This document shows, piece by piece, positions 24,593-33,715 of a stretch of DNA of 64,000 nucleotides (position 1 is the first letter of the stretch; the number at the start of each line of letters is the position of its first letter). The notes under the pieces were generated by a model. It was given only the letters and a program-made list of their open reading frames with translations. It made no database searches and was not told the origin of the DNA. Position numbers and translations under genes: made by a program. Source of the stretch: CAZOVB01 sp046541415. Lineage in GTDB: Bacteria > Planctomycetota > Phycisphaerae > SM23-33. Location of the stretch: positions 8,721-72,720 of the forward strand of contig JBKHDI010000011.1 of NCBI GenBank assembly GCA_046541415.1, given 5' to 3'.

Positions 24593-26779
24593 TCAGGTCC
24601 GGGTGTTCTCGGCCGCGGTGGCCCGGTCGAGAATTTCCCGCTTCTCGGCTTGGGAGAGCTCGACAAAACGCGCATTGAACCCGGCGACCCGGACCACGAT
24701 CTGACGATGGGCTTCCGGCTCGGCCATCGCCTGGCGCAGGCGCCGACTCGAGAGGCTGGCCAATTGGAGTTGCTGTCCGCCGCCGCGGAAGAACGTCTCG
24801 ACCAGGCTGGCTACCACGGTTCGGCTTGCCTGGCGGGAAGGCAGGGTGAGATTCAGGTTGTAAATCCCCGGGAAGTCGCCAGCCGCATCGAGCTTCATCA
24901 GACTTGTCAATGTCTCCACGGGGCTTACCGGCTCCGTGCCGGCTGCAGGTCCGAGGCTGTCGGCCACGGGCTGGCCGGCAGAGCGGCCATCCGCCGTCGG
25001 ACCTATGCCCAGGCCGTCGAGGTGGTGCAGCGACCGGACCACATGGCAGATAGCGATACCGGCAAGTCCGTGGCGTTTGGCGGCCCGGGTCAGTGCCTCT
25101 GTCCGGCTGGAGCAGATTCGCTGCATCCAGGCGTCGGCTTCCGGATCGTCCCGCCCCCACTTGGGGCAGCCAGCGACAGCCTCCAGCACGGCTGCGTCCC
25201 GGCGGTCGATCCCGGCCAGCAGATCGCCCAGGGACCAGCGTTTCTCCCGGTACACGAGCCGATCCACAGCGGCCAGGGCGTTGGTTGCGTTGGTAGTCCC
25301 TCGCAGGAAAAGTCCCGGAATCCGCGCGTAAGGTCTCGCCCGAAGCAGGTCGTCCCCGGCTTCGATGCAACCGGTAAAACAGGCACTGGAAAGGGGCATG
25401 GGCAGGTTCTCGACCAGCCAGTCCATTCGCTGCCACCGCGCGGGAATCCTCGCCACCGTCTGCCGAAAGACCTCTCGGGACCAAGCGTCCAGAACCTGAC
25501 CGGCCGACTCGAACCCTTCCGGGTCGGTGCGCATGACCTGATCCAGCAGTTCCAGTTCGTTATAGCCCAGCATCGTCGAAAAACCGGTCTGGCAGCATCG
25601 CCCGGGCACGCCGACCTCATTGCAGCCGATAATCGCATAGTCCCAGGCGTCTTGCCCTGCGATCCCGATCCGCTCCAGGCCCGGGACCACTGCGTGGTCG
25701 TTGATCAGCAGGGGCATTGAACGGCCCGCCGCCAGCAGGTCCATCGCCCGGTCGCGGACCTTCGGGCAAAGACCTTCGTGCCAGCGCAGATACACGTGCG
25801 GGTCGCCGATCGAAGGGCACAGCTCCAGGGCGTCCAGGAAAGCCTCGGTCAGGCTGTTGCAGCGATCTTGGCCGTTGGCGTCGGCCCCGCCAAGGGTGAT
25901 CGCCTGGGTCTTGGAGGCCCGGCCGAGGAAACCGTTGGCCGAGACGCCCAGCAGGAAAGCCCCTGCCAGCTGCGCCGCCCACATCGGGTCTTGCCTGGCT
26001 TCGGAGTCGAAGCGGGTGAGAATGTGGTCCAGCCCGCCGATCGAAACGCTCATGCCCTGGCCCTCGATCTGGATCGCCAGGTGCACCAGCAGAATCGCCT
26101 GGAGGCCCTCGAAGAGATCGCGGGCGGGCCGGGCCGGAACTTGGCGGCAGGCCGAGGCGATCCGCCGGTAGCAGACGATCAGGGCCGGATCCTCGCTCCG
26201 TTCGGCCAGTTGCCCGGCCTGCTCGGCGTACCGACCGGCCCAGTCGATCACTGCCTGGCAGGCGATGCGCATCGCCTTGCGGTAGCGTTCGGCCGGTTCC
26301 CCGCCGCCGTGGGTCTCGTCGATCCGTTCGATGACCCACTCAAGGCCGCGCTGAACGACCATCCCGTAATCGCAGCAGAGATGTCCGATCCCTCCGCAGC
26401 CGGAGTAGTCGTCGCCCAGGGCGGCCTTGGCCCAGAACTGCCGGGTCTCTTCATCGACGGCGGCCTCGGCCAGCCCCGCCAGGTCGGGATGCTCAATGGC
26501 AACCTGGGCGTCATCGCCGAAGCCTGTCTCGCAGACCAGCATCCGCCTCCGCGGGCCGCTGGAGGTGTTGCCCGCGAAGACCGGGTTTGTCTGAAGGTCC
26601 AGACGCATTGTACGCAGCGTCTCACCCAGTGCCAAGCTGCGCAGGATCGGCCGGGGCTGATCGCCCCGGGTCTTCCAGATCCGGGTTACCGCCTCGAGGC
26701 GGTCCAGGCAGATCCCGTCAGGCGCCTCCAGCAGGCGGCGTTCGGTTCTGCTGAGAATGTCGCGGAGATCATCGGCCAT
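24593..26779 (-). CDS. Glycyl radical enzyme of the pyruvate-formate-lyase superfamily (CxE eliminase type)
   Basis: A 728-residue oxygen-sensitive radical enzyme. The C-terminal radical loop VVRVAGFNARFVELS places the glycyl radical at G700. The thiyl cysteine is C386 in AIIGCNEVGVPGR, with a glutamate two residues later (E388). This single-Cys CxE arrangement is that of dehydratase/lyase members (glycerol, propanediol, choline, hydroxyproline types), not the Cys-Cys of pyruvate formate-lyase itself. At 728 residues it is on the short side of the superfamily. It needs a radical-SAM activase, but none is encoded in the window. The substrate is unknown. The ATG at 26779 has only a weak ribosome site, but upstream residues are not homologous-looking. 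Confidence 0.88.
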   Translation of the reverse strand: MADDLRDILSRTERRLLEAPDGICLDRLEAVTRIWKTRGDQPRPILRSLALGETLRTMRLDLQTNPVFAGNTSSGPRRRMLVCETGFGDDAQVAIEHPDLAGLAEAAVDEETRQFWAKAALGDDYSGCGGIGHLCCDYGMVVQRGLEWVIERIDETHGGGEPAERYRKAMRIACQAVIDWAGRYAEQAGQLAERSEDPALIVCYRRIASACRQVPARPARDLFEGLQAILLVHLAIQIEGQGMSVSIGGLDHILTRFDSEARQDPMWAAQLAGAFLLGVSANGFLGRASKTQAITLGGADANGQDRCNSLTEAFLDALELCPSIGDPHVYLRWHEGLCPKVRDRAMDLLAAGRSMPLLINDHAVVPGLERIGIAGQDAWDYAIIGCNEVGVPGRCCQTGFSTMLGYNELELLDQVMRTDPEGFESAGQVLDAWSREVFRQTVARIPARWQRMDWLVENLPMPLSSACFTGCIEAGDDLLRARPYARIPGLFLRGTTNATNALAAVDRLVYREKRWSLGDLLAGIDRRDAAVLEAVAGCPKWGRDDPEADAWMQRICSSRTEALTRAAKRHGLAGIAICHVVRSLHHLDGLGIGPTADGRSAGQPVADSLGPAAGTEPVSPVETLTSLMKLDAAGDFPGIYNLNLTLPSRQASRTVVASLVETFFRGGGQQLQLASLSSRRLRQAMAEPEAHRQIVVRVAGFNARFVELSQAEKREILDRATAAENTRT

Positions 26780-26950
26780 GACACCAGCATACAGCGGCAA
26801 CGCGTAAAGGGCCAATAGACACCGGGCTGACTCGGCCGCCGGATCTGCCGGTATGGCGCACAGAACAAGCCGGGCGAGATCTGGTTGCCCAGGTCCCATC
26901 CGGCTTGTCTGTTGTTCCGGGCCGGAGTGGTCCGGAACTGTCCGCTGCAC

Positions 26951-27014
26951 AAAGAAAAGGAGCCGGCCCGCTCGCCGCGGTTGCACACGCCGTGGCCCTC
27001 CGAGCGGGACCGGC
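26951..27014 (-). terminator. Long-stem terminator of the HTH-receiver gene
   Basis: On the minus strand, after the stop at 27040, GCCGGTCCCGCTCG and CGAGCGGGCCGGC (about 27014-27001 and 26974-26962) pair with one bulge around an inner GC-rich hairpin, followed by a T-rich TTTTCTTT stretch. The 260-base gap between this gene and the radical enzyme (26780-27039) holds this structure and no gene. Confidence 0.75.
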
Positions 27015-27039
27015 GCGGGTCGGATCCGCAGGTAAGCGG

Positions 27040-27600
27040 TTATGCCACGGCTGCGGTTTCCAGCGCCTCCAGCAGCGCCTCGGCGGTTACCGGGCGGGAG
27101 ACGGTGGCATCGCAGTCGGCTGATTCGACGCCTATCGGGTCGGCCTCGTCGACTGCCAGGACCACCCAGGCCGTCGCCAGTTCGGCGTTGTCCTTGATGT
27201 GGCGGGCCAGTTGGGCGGCCTCGTCGGCGTTGTCCCAGTCCAGCACGATGATCTGCGGGCCGAACTGCTGGGCTGCTATGCCCGCATCGAAGATCGAATC
27301 GGCCGTGCGGACCTCGTAGCTGCCCTTGGCTTCGAGTTGCTCGGCCAGCTGGTCGTTGGCCTCGGCCGAGACGATCAACAGGCGGGTCGTGCCCAGGTCC
27401 AGGCCGTCCAGCGGCATGCCGTGCTGCTTCATGAAGGCCACCAACTGCTGGACAGGGATGCGACGGTCGCGGCTGCCGGGGATGCGGTACCCACGCAGTT
27501 TGCCCGTATCGAACCATTTGCTGACGGTTCGGGGCGCCACGTGGCAGATCTTGGCCACTTCGCCGGTGGTCAGTACATCTTTGCTGATTTGTTGCGTCAT
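27040..27600 (-). CDS. Excisionase/MerR-like HTH fused to receiver-like domain
   Basis: A 186-residue protein. Residues 1-60 are an excisionase/BldC-type winged HTH (LTTGEVAKICHVAPRTVSKW, then LRGYRIPGSRDRRI). Residues 75-186 resemble a CheY-type receiver (RLLIVSAEANDQLAEQLEA; IIVLDWDNADEA with Asp at the phosphorylation position; VSRPVTAEALLEAL). The usual C-terminal Lys in KP is replaced by RP, so phosphorylation is uncertain. HTH-first, receiver-second architecture is opposite to classical regulators. ATG 27600 is used rather than the upstream start. It is divergent from pcrA. Confidence 0.8.
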   Translation of the reverse strand: MTQQISKDVLTTGEVAKICHVAPRTVSKWFDTGKLRGYRIPGSRDRRIPVQQLVAFMKQHGMPLDGLDLGTTRLLIVSAEANDQLAEQLEAKGSYEVRTADSIFDAGIAAQQFGPQIIVLDWDNADEAAQLARHIKDNAELATAWVVLAVDEADPIGVESADCDATVSRPVTAEALLEALETAAVA

Positions 27601-27794
27601 GGTTTCTCTCGCGATGTTTGGGACGTATCGCACCCAGTTCCTATATCGGGTAACCAGTCGGCCGCTTTAGTTGCGCCGCCGCTGCAGACGGAATTTTCCC
27701 CCCGCCCCGCAAAGCTGCGCCAGTCAAGGCGTTTGATCCGGCCGGAATCCGCAGTATGATGGGGTTTTATCCCTACAGACCCACCGGAGGCAGC

Positions 27795-30008
27795 GTGGAT
27801 CTCCTCAAAGACCTTAACGAACCGCAGAAACAGGCGGTTATACACAAAGACGGGCCCCTGCTGATCCTGGCCGGGGCCGGCTCGGGAAAGACCCGCGTAA
27901 TTACCCGGCGCGTGGCCTGGCTGGTCGAAAACGGCGTGAAGCCCTGGCAAATCCTGGCGATTACCTTCACCAACAAGGCCGCCGGAGAGATGGCCGAACG
28001 CATCGAGGTCCTCGGTGTCGGGCGCGGACCGGTGGTCTGCACCTTCCACTCCCTCTGCGCCCGCTTGCTGCGCCAGTACGCCGTCGAAGCGGGCATGCAG
28101 CCGAACTACTCGATCTATGACCGCGACGACCAGCTCCGCCTGACCAAGGGCATCGTCGATTCGATGCAGTTCAGCGAGTACTCCCCTGCCCAGTTGCACG
28201 GGACGATCTCCAACGCCAAAAACGATCTGAAGACCCCGGCCGATTTCGCCGCCGAGGCCGGCCACTCCCGATACCATCGTGCCGTGGCGGAAGTCTATAA
28301 GAGGTACCAGAAGGGCCTGGCCGAGAACAACGCCATGGACTTCGACGACCTGCTGATGAAGATGGCCTTTCTCATGCGGGACCGCCCCGATATCCGGGCC
28401 GAGCTGTCAGCCCGGTTCCGCTACATCCTCGTCGACGAATACCAGGACACCAACCGCGCACAGTACATCCTGGCCCACGGGATCGCGATGGACCACGAGA
28501 ACATCTGCGTAACCGGCGACCCGGACCAGAGCATTTACGCCTGGCGCGGGGCCGATATCCGGAACATCCTGGAGTTCGAGGCCGACTACCCCAACTGCGT
28601 AACCATCCGACTGGAAGAGAATTACCGCTCGAGCCAGCCGATCCTCCAGGCGGCCTCTTCGCTGATCGCCCACAACACCCAGCGCAAGGACAAGGCCCTG
28701 TTCACCCGGCGAGAGGGGGGCCAGAACGTGGCCGTCGTCTACACCGACGACGAACATGCCGAGGCCCAGCTGGTCTGCGACAAGATCCGCCAGTACACCC
28801 ACTCCGGCGGCAACGGCGACGACGTGGCCATCTTCTACCGCGTCAACTCCCTCTCTCGCCTGCTGGAGGAGAAGCTGCTGCGGGCGGGCATCCCATATCG
28901 GATCGCCCGCGGCACGGAGTTCTACAACCGGCGGATCGTCAAAGACGTTTTGGCCTACCTGCGAACGCTGGTCAACCCCGCTGACGACCTGTCCTGCCTG
29001 CGGATCATCAACACGCCCACCCGCGGGATCGGGGCCGCGACGATCAACAAACTCACCGACACCGCCGACCGGACCAACACCAGCATCCTGGAAGTCTGCC
29101 GCCAGCCGGACCTGGCCGGCCTCTCTGGACGGGCCGGAAAGGCGGTTACGCGCTTCGCCAGACTCATAGATTCCTTGGCCGCCGACTTGGACCGGCCCTG
29201 CCAGCAGATCATGGAAGACGTCGTCAAGAAGTCCACCATCCAGGACGCCCTCAGCGAAGACAGCGAAGAGAACCTCCAGGACCGGGCCAATATCGACGAA
29301 CTGGTCAACACCGCCGCCGACTTCGACGCCAACCAGCCTGAGGGAACCCTGGCAGACTACCTTCACCAGATCAGCCTGGTCAGCGACGTCGACCATCTCG
29401 AAGGGGCCGCCGGGGCCGTGACGCTGATGACCCTGCACGCCGCAAAGGGCCTGGAGTTCCCCGTTGTCTTCGTCATCGGCTGCGAGGAGGGGCTCCTGCC
29501 GTTTGTCCGCCCCGACCGCTCGGGCTTTAATACGGGCATCGACCCGGCCCACATGGAAGAGGAGCGTCGCCTGGCCTTTGTGGGCATGACCCGGGCCCAG
29601 AACCAATTGACGCTCTCTGCCGCCCGCCGCCGCATGGTCCGCGGCCGGACGCTGTCCCAGACCGCCTCGCCATTCCTCGATGAACTCGGCACCGAAGGCG
29701 TTAGCGTCGACGACCAGACCCAGCCCAGCCGGTCGATCGGGCAACTGAACCGCCGCGGGGGATTCTACGACGACACCTACATACGCGAGCGGATCGAGCA
29801 GGCCGACCCGATGGCCATGCCCGTCCCCCCCGAGTATGAGCACCTCCGCCCCGGCTGCCTGGTCTACCACGGCCAGTTCGGCCAGGGCAAGGTCATCAAG
29901 CTCTCGGGCACCTGGCCGGAAACCCGCGCCGAAGTCCTGTTCCGCCAATGGGGCAGGAAGAAACTCGTCCTGGCCAAAGCCAACCTCGAACTGATGGACG
30001 AGTTCTGA
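27795..30008 (+). CDS. pcrA: UvrD/PcrA-type superfamily I DNA helicase
   Basis: A 737-residue 3'-5' DNA helicase for repair and replication-fork processing. The GTG at 27795 has a GGAGG site, better than ATG 27756. Motifs in order: Q motif region LNEPQKQAVIHKDGPLLILA, Walker A GAGSGKTRVI, Ia ITFTNKAAGEM, II VDEYQDTN, III GDPDQSIYAWRGA, IV LEENYRSS, V TLHAAKGLEF, VI EEERRLAFVGMTRA. The C-terminus (GCLVYHGQFGQGKVIKLSG) is the Tudor-like RNA-polymerase-binding domain of PcrA/UvrD. It appears monocistronic, and convergent with ettA. Confidence 0.96.
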   Translation: MDLLKDLNEPQKQAVIHKDGPLLILAGAGSGKTRVITRRVAWLVENGVKPWQILAITFTNKAAGEMAERIEVLGVGRGPVVCTFHSLCARLLRQYAVEAGMQPNYSIYDRDDQLRLTKGIVDSMQFSEYSPAQLHGTISNAKNDLKTPADFAAEAGHSRYHRAVAEVYKRYQKGLAENNAMDFDDLLMKMAFLMRDRPDIRAELSARFRYILVDEYQDTNRAQYILAHGIAMDHENICVTGDPDQSIYAWRGADIRNILEFEADYPNCVTIRLEENYRSSQPILQAASSLIAHNTQRKDKALFTRREGGQNVAVVYTDDEHAEAQLVCDKIRQYTHSGGNGDDVAIFYRVNSLSRLLEEKLLRAGIPYRIARGTEFYNRRIVKDVLAYLRTLVNPADDLSCLRIINTPTRGIGAATINKLTDTADRTNTSILEVCRQPDLAGLSGRAGKAVTRFARLIDSLAADLDRPCQQIMEDVVKKSTIQDALSEDSEENLQDRANIDELVNTAADFDANQPEGTLADYLHQISLVSDVDHLEGAAGAVTLMTLHAAKGLEFPVVFVIGCEEGLLPFVRPDRSGFNTGIDPAHMEEERRLAFVGMTRAQNQLTLSAARRRMVRGRTLSQTASPFLDELGTEGVSVDDQTQPSRSIGQLNRRGGFYDDTYIRERIEQADPMAMPVPPEYEHLRPGCLVYHGQFGQGKVIKLSGTWPETRAEVLFRQWGRKKLVLAKANLELMDEF

Positions 30009-30084
30009 CCCGTCACAAGCCGTCCGCCATCGCCGGCTGGAGATCGAGAGACGCGTGGCGCGACTTTCCAGACCGTTGCCGCTG

Positions 30085-31758
30085 CTATCGCAGGCTCAGG
30101 CGGCGGTACTTGCCCCGGCGATGGGCCAGGCGGTCGCTGCCCGTGGCGGCCAGGTGTTCCTCGTAGGCCTGGAAGTTGCCCTCGAACCAGCGGACCCGTC
30201 CCTGTCCTTCGAGGATCAGCAGGTGCGTGCAGACGCGGTCGAGGAAGAACCGATCGTGGCTGATGACCATCACGCTGCCGGGGAACTGGCAGATCGCGTG
30301 TTCCAGCGATCGCATGGTGGCCACGTCCAGATCGTTGGTCGGCTCGTCGAGCAGCAGGAGGTTACCGCCGCGCCGCAGCAGCTTGGCCAGGTGCACGCGG
30401 TTGCGCTCGCCGCCGGAGAGGTCGCCCACCGTCTTCTGCTGCTGCGTGCCTGTGAAGTTGAACCGGGCGACGTAGGCGCGGCTGTTCATCGAGACCGGCC
30501 CGAGCTGGACGCGGTCGGCCCCGTCGGTGATTTCCTCGAAGATCGTCCGCGTCGCGTCCAGCGCGTCGCGGTGCTGGTCGACATAACTGAGGCTGACCGA
30601 CTCGCCGATGTCGATCTGCCCGGCGTCGGGCGTCTCCTGCCCGGCGATCAGGCGAAACAGCGTGGTCTTGCCCGACCCGTTGGGGCCGACCAGGCCGACA
30701 ATGGCCCCGCGCGGCAGGTCGAAGGAGACGGCTTTCAGCAGCTCCACGCCGTTGTAGCACTTGGTCACGCCATCGAGGCTTAGGACCTTGTCTCCCAGGG
30801 CAGGGCCCGGGGCGATCTGGATGTAGAAGTCGCTCTTTTCCGGCTGGAAGCTGGCCCCGGCCAGCACGTCGTACTTGCTGATGTGCTTGCGACTCTCTGC
30901 CAGTCGGTCGGATTGGGTCGAGCGGATCCACGCCAACTCGCTCATCAGCGATCGCTGGCGAGCCGTTTCCTTTTTCTCGATGTGGCGCAGGAGGGTGATC
31001 TTCTGCTCCAGCCACTGCGAGTAGTTGCCCTCGAACGGCAGGCCTCGCCCGTCTTCAAGCTCCAGTATCCACCGGGTGATGTGGTCCAGGAAGTAGCGGT
31101 CGTGGGTGACGATGATCACCGTGCCCGGGTAGTCCCGGAGCTGTCCCTCCAGCCAGGCGACGGTTTCGGCGTCGAGGTGGTTGGTCGGCTCGTCCAGCAG
31201 GAGCAGGTCGGGCTTTTCCAGCAGGGCCATGCAGAGCGCCACCCGGCGTCGCTCTCCGCCGGAGAGCACGCTGACGGGCATGTCATCGGGCGGCAGGACC
31301 ATCGCGTCGGAGGCGATGTCGATCTGGCGGTCCAGTTCCCATGCGTCGGCCGCATCGATCTGCTCCTGGAGACGCCCCATTTCCTCGATGAGTTTCTCCA
31401 TCTGGTCGGCATCGATGTCGGCCGCCAGCAGGTCGCCGATCTCGTTGTAGCGGTCCAGAAGCTTCTGCGTCGGGCCCATCGCGGTCAGCAGGTTCTCGCG
31501 GACGGTCTTGTCCAGGTCCAGCTGGGGCTCTTGGGCGACATAGCGGACGCTCATCCCTTTGGCCCAGCCGATCTCGCCGTCGATGTCACTGTCCAGTCCA
31601 GCCATGATCTTCAGCAGCGTGCTCTTCCCCGCACCGTTTGGGCCGACCACGCCGATCTTGGCGCCGTAGAAAAACGACAGGCTGATATCGCGCAGCACGG
31701 TCTTCTGGCCGTAGCTCTTGGAGACCTGCTGCATTTCCATCACGAATCGGGGGGGCAT
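30085..31758 (-). CDS. ettA: Energy-dependent translational throttle protein EttA (ABC-F ATPase)
   Basis: A 557-residue soluble ABC-F protein with two nucleotide-binding domains: Walker A GPNGAGKSTLL and GPNGSGKTTLF, signatures LSGGERRRVAL and LSGGERNRVHL, Walker B LLLLDEPTNHLDA and LLLLDEPTNDLDV. The linker between them carries the arm/PtIM region (about residues 240-310, RHIEKKETARQRSLMSELAW). Length, order and N-terminus (FVMEMQQVSKSYG) match EttA, which binds the ribosomal E site and gates the first translation step by ATP level. Start ATG 31758 has an AAGGA site. It stands alone. Confidence 0.95.
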   Translation of the reverse strand: MPPRFVMEMQQVSKSYGQKTVLRDISLSFFYGAKIGVVGPNGAGKSTLLKIMAGLDSDIDGEIGWAKGMSVRYVAQEPQLDLDKTVRENLLTAMGPTQKLLDRYNEIGDLLAADIDADQMEKLIEEMGRLQEQIDAADAWELDRQIDIASDAMVLPPDDMPVSVLSGGERRRVALCMALLEKPDLLLLDEPTNHLDAETVAWLEGQLRDYPGTVIIVTHDRYFLDHITRWILELEDGRGLPFEGNYSQWLEQKITLLRHIEKKETARQRSLMSELAWIRSTQSDRLAESRKHISKYDVLAGASFQPEKSDFYIQIAPGPALGDKVLSLDGVTKCYNGVELLKAVSFDLPRGAIVGLVGPNGSGKTTLFRLIAGQETPDAGQIDIGESVSLSYVDQHRDALDATRTIFEEITDGADRVQLGPVSMNSRAYVARFNFTGTQQQKTVGDLSGGERNRVHLAKLLRRGGNLLLLDEPTNDLDVATMRSLEHAICQFPGSVMVISHDRFFLDRVCTHLLILEGQGRVRWFEGNFQAYEEHLAATGSDRLAHRRGKYRRLSLR

Positions 31759-31976
31759 GGGGTTGTCCTTACAAGACAGGGGGGTGGTGGTTGAGGCGGA
31801 GATTATACCGTCACCCGGGCCGGAGGGCAGGTCCAGTTGCAGGAATTTTCGGGCTTTGCATCCGGCGAGCCTAGAATGTCGTGCTGCCGGTGCGGGGGTC
31901 GGCCAGAGACAGGCCTCGGCGACAGGCCGTGGCGGGGCGATCCAATGTACCTTGCATTCTCACAGGAGACTTCGCG

Positions 31977-33533
31977 ATGAAACACTTACTGGCGAGCATG
32001 GTTGTACTGACCTTGGCTGTAACGACAGTCTGGGCAGGAGACGGATTGGACCAGGCGGGAAAATCCGACGTGGAGGCCAAGCTCCTGGCCGATGTGGACA
32101 AAATCCAGCCGGGCCGTACGTTCACGCTGGGTATCCACCTGAAAATGGGCGAGGGGTGGCACACCTATTGGAAGAACCCCGGTGACGCGGGCCTGGCCAC
32201 GTCGGTGCAGTTCGACCTGCCCGAGGGCTTCAGCGTCTCCAAGCTGCACTGGCCGAGGCCCGAGACGTTCACCCAGCCCGGTGATATCGACGGTTACGGC
32301 TATTCCGATCAGGTCCTGCTGACCGCGAAGGTCCAGGCCCCGGCGAAGATCGAATCGGAGAAGGTGAAGATCTCGGCCCACGTCGAGTGGCTCGGGTGCA
32401 AGGACAAGTGCATCCCAGGCAGCGCCAAGCTGTCCGAGACGCTGGCTGTGGGTAAGTCCAGCCCGGCCAACGAGAAGCTCTTCGCCACGTGGCAGACCAG
32501 GACACCGGCCGTGGCGCCGGATTTCGCACTGATCGACCACAAGGGCGACCCGGTGCAGCTGAGCGACTACCGGGGCAAGACGGTCGTGCTGGAGTGGATC
32601 AACTGGGACTGCCCCTTCGTCAAGCGTCACCACGGCGAGAAGACGATGAAGCAACTGGCCGAGAAGTACGACGACAAGGACGTGGTCTGGCTGGGGATCA
32701 ACTCCACCAAGTACGCCGACCAGGCCGCCAATGCAAAGCACATCCAGAAGTATGAACTGCCCTACGCCGTGCTGGATGACCACACCGGCCGGGTCGGCAG
32801 GCTGTACGACGCCAAGACCACGCCGCACATGGTGATCATCGACCCGGCAGGGCTGATCGCCTACGACGGCGCGATCGATGACGACCCGCGCGGCAAGAAG
32901 AACGCCAAGGACCGGACGCACTACGTCGCCGATGCGCTGGACTCGGTACTGCCCGGCCGACCGGTAGCCAAGGCCGAGACCAAGCCCTACGGCTGCAGCG
33001 TCAAGTACGCCGAGACGAAGAAGGCCCCCTCGTTCGCCCTCCAGACCGAGAACGGCCGGACGGTCGCCCTGGACGACCTGGCCGGTAAGATCGTTGTGCT
33101 CGAATGGATCAACTGGGATTGTCCCTTCGTGGTCCGTCACAAGAAGGCGGGAACCATGAACCGCCTGGCAGGCAAGTACGCAGGCAAGGACGTGGTCTGG
33201 TTGGGGATCAACTCCACCCACTACGCCGACAGCAAGGCCGATGTCGCCCACGTCGACAAGTACAACCTTTCCTACCACGTGCTGAGCGACTCGGACGGCA
33301 AGGTCGGCAAGGCCTACTCCGCCAAGACCACGCCGCACATGGTCATCATCGACCGCAGCGGGAATATCGCCTATGACGGGGCGATCGACAACGACCCGCG
33401 CGGCAACAAGTCCAAGGATGAGACGGTCAACCACGTCGAGCAGGCCCTGGATGCCCTGCTGGCCGGCAAGGCCGTGCCCAACGACGAGAACAAGCCCTAC
33501 GGCTGCAGCGTCAAGTACGCCAAGGACAACTGA
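31977..33533 (+). CDS. Exported DsbD-alpha domain plus two tandem redoxin domains
   Basis: A 518-residue periplasmic protein. Signal peptide MKHLLASMVVLTLAVTTVWA. Residues about 25-165 look like the DsbD N-terminal (alpha) domain: FTLGIHLKMGEGWHTYWKNP and LGCKDKCIPG with C141 and C145. Two AhpC/TlpA-like thioredoxin-fold domains follow with the same layout: C212 and C382 in WINWDCPFV, and C340 and C510 in PYGCSVKY, an exact period of 170 residues. Neither has a CxxC; each keeps one Cys after the first strand, as in one-Cys redoxin-like domains. Probably moves or detoxifies thiol oxidants in the periplasm. A full DsbD lies elsewhere (49546). ATG 31977 has an AGGAGA site. Confidence 0.82.
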   Translation: MKHLLASMVVLTLAVTTVWAGDGLDQAGKSDVEAKLLADVDKIQPGRTFTLGIHLKMGEGWHTYWKNPGDAGLATSVQFDLPEGFSVSKLHWPRPETFTQPGDIDGYGYSDQVLLTAKVQAPAKIESEKVKISAHVEWLGCKDKCIPGSAKLSETLAVGKSSPANEKLFATWQTRTPAVAPDFALIDHKGDPVQLSDYRGKTVVLEWINWDCPFVKRHHGEKTMKQLAEKYDDKDVVWLGINSTKYADQAANAKHIQKYELPYAVLDDHTGRVGRLYDAKTTPHMVIIDPAGLIAYDGAIDDDPRGKKNAKDRTHYVADALDSVLPGRPVAKAETKPYGCSVKYAETKKAPSFALQTENGRTVALDDLAGKIVVLEWINWDCPFVVRHKKAGTMNRLAGKYAGKDVVWLGINSTHYADSKADVAHVDKYNLSYHVLSDSDGKVGKAYSAKTTPHMVIIDRSGNIAYDGAIDNDPRGNKSKDETVNHVEQALDALLAGKAVPNDENKPYGCSVKYAKDN

Positions 33534-33568
33534 TCGATCCGATCGCTTGAGACAGTTTGAGCATCCCG

Positions 33569-33607
33569 AACCGGGTGGCTGGGTCAAACCGGCTGCCCGG
33601 TTTGTTC
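33569..33607 (+). terminator. Intrinsic terminator after redoxin gene
   Basis: A stem of up to 14 pairs, three of them wobble (AACCGGG... and ...CCCGGTT, ends near 33569 and 33602), with a short loop and a TTTGTTCTG tail. Confidence 0.65.
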
Positions 33608-33715
33608 TGCGCCGGCAGGTCAGGGTTGGCAAGGGGGCACTTCGGCTGATAAGGTACAACCCAGCCGGTCCGATGCTGTCGCCGAAGGAAACTCTCAACA
33701 AGGGAAGGTTGAAAA

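Noticed and set aside
24390..25484. 364-residue minus-strand ORF inside the glycyl radical enzyme
   Set aside because: It is a same-strand shifted frame of the enzyme, Arg/Pro/Gly-rich and without homologous character.
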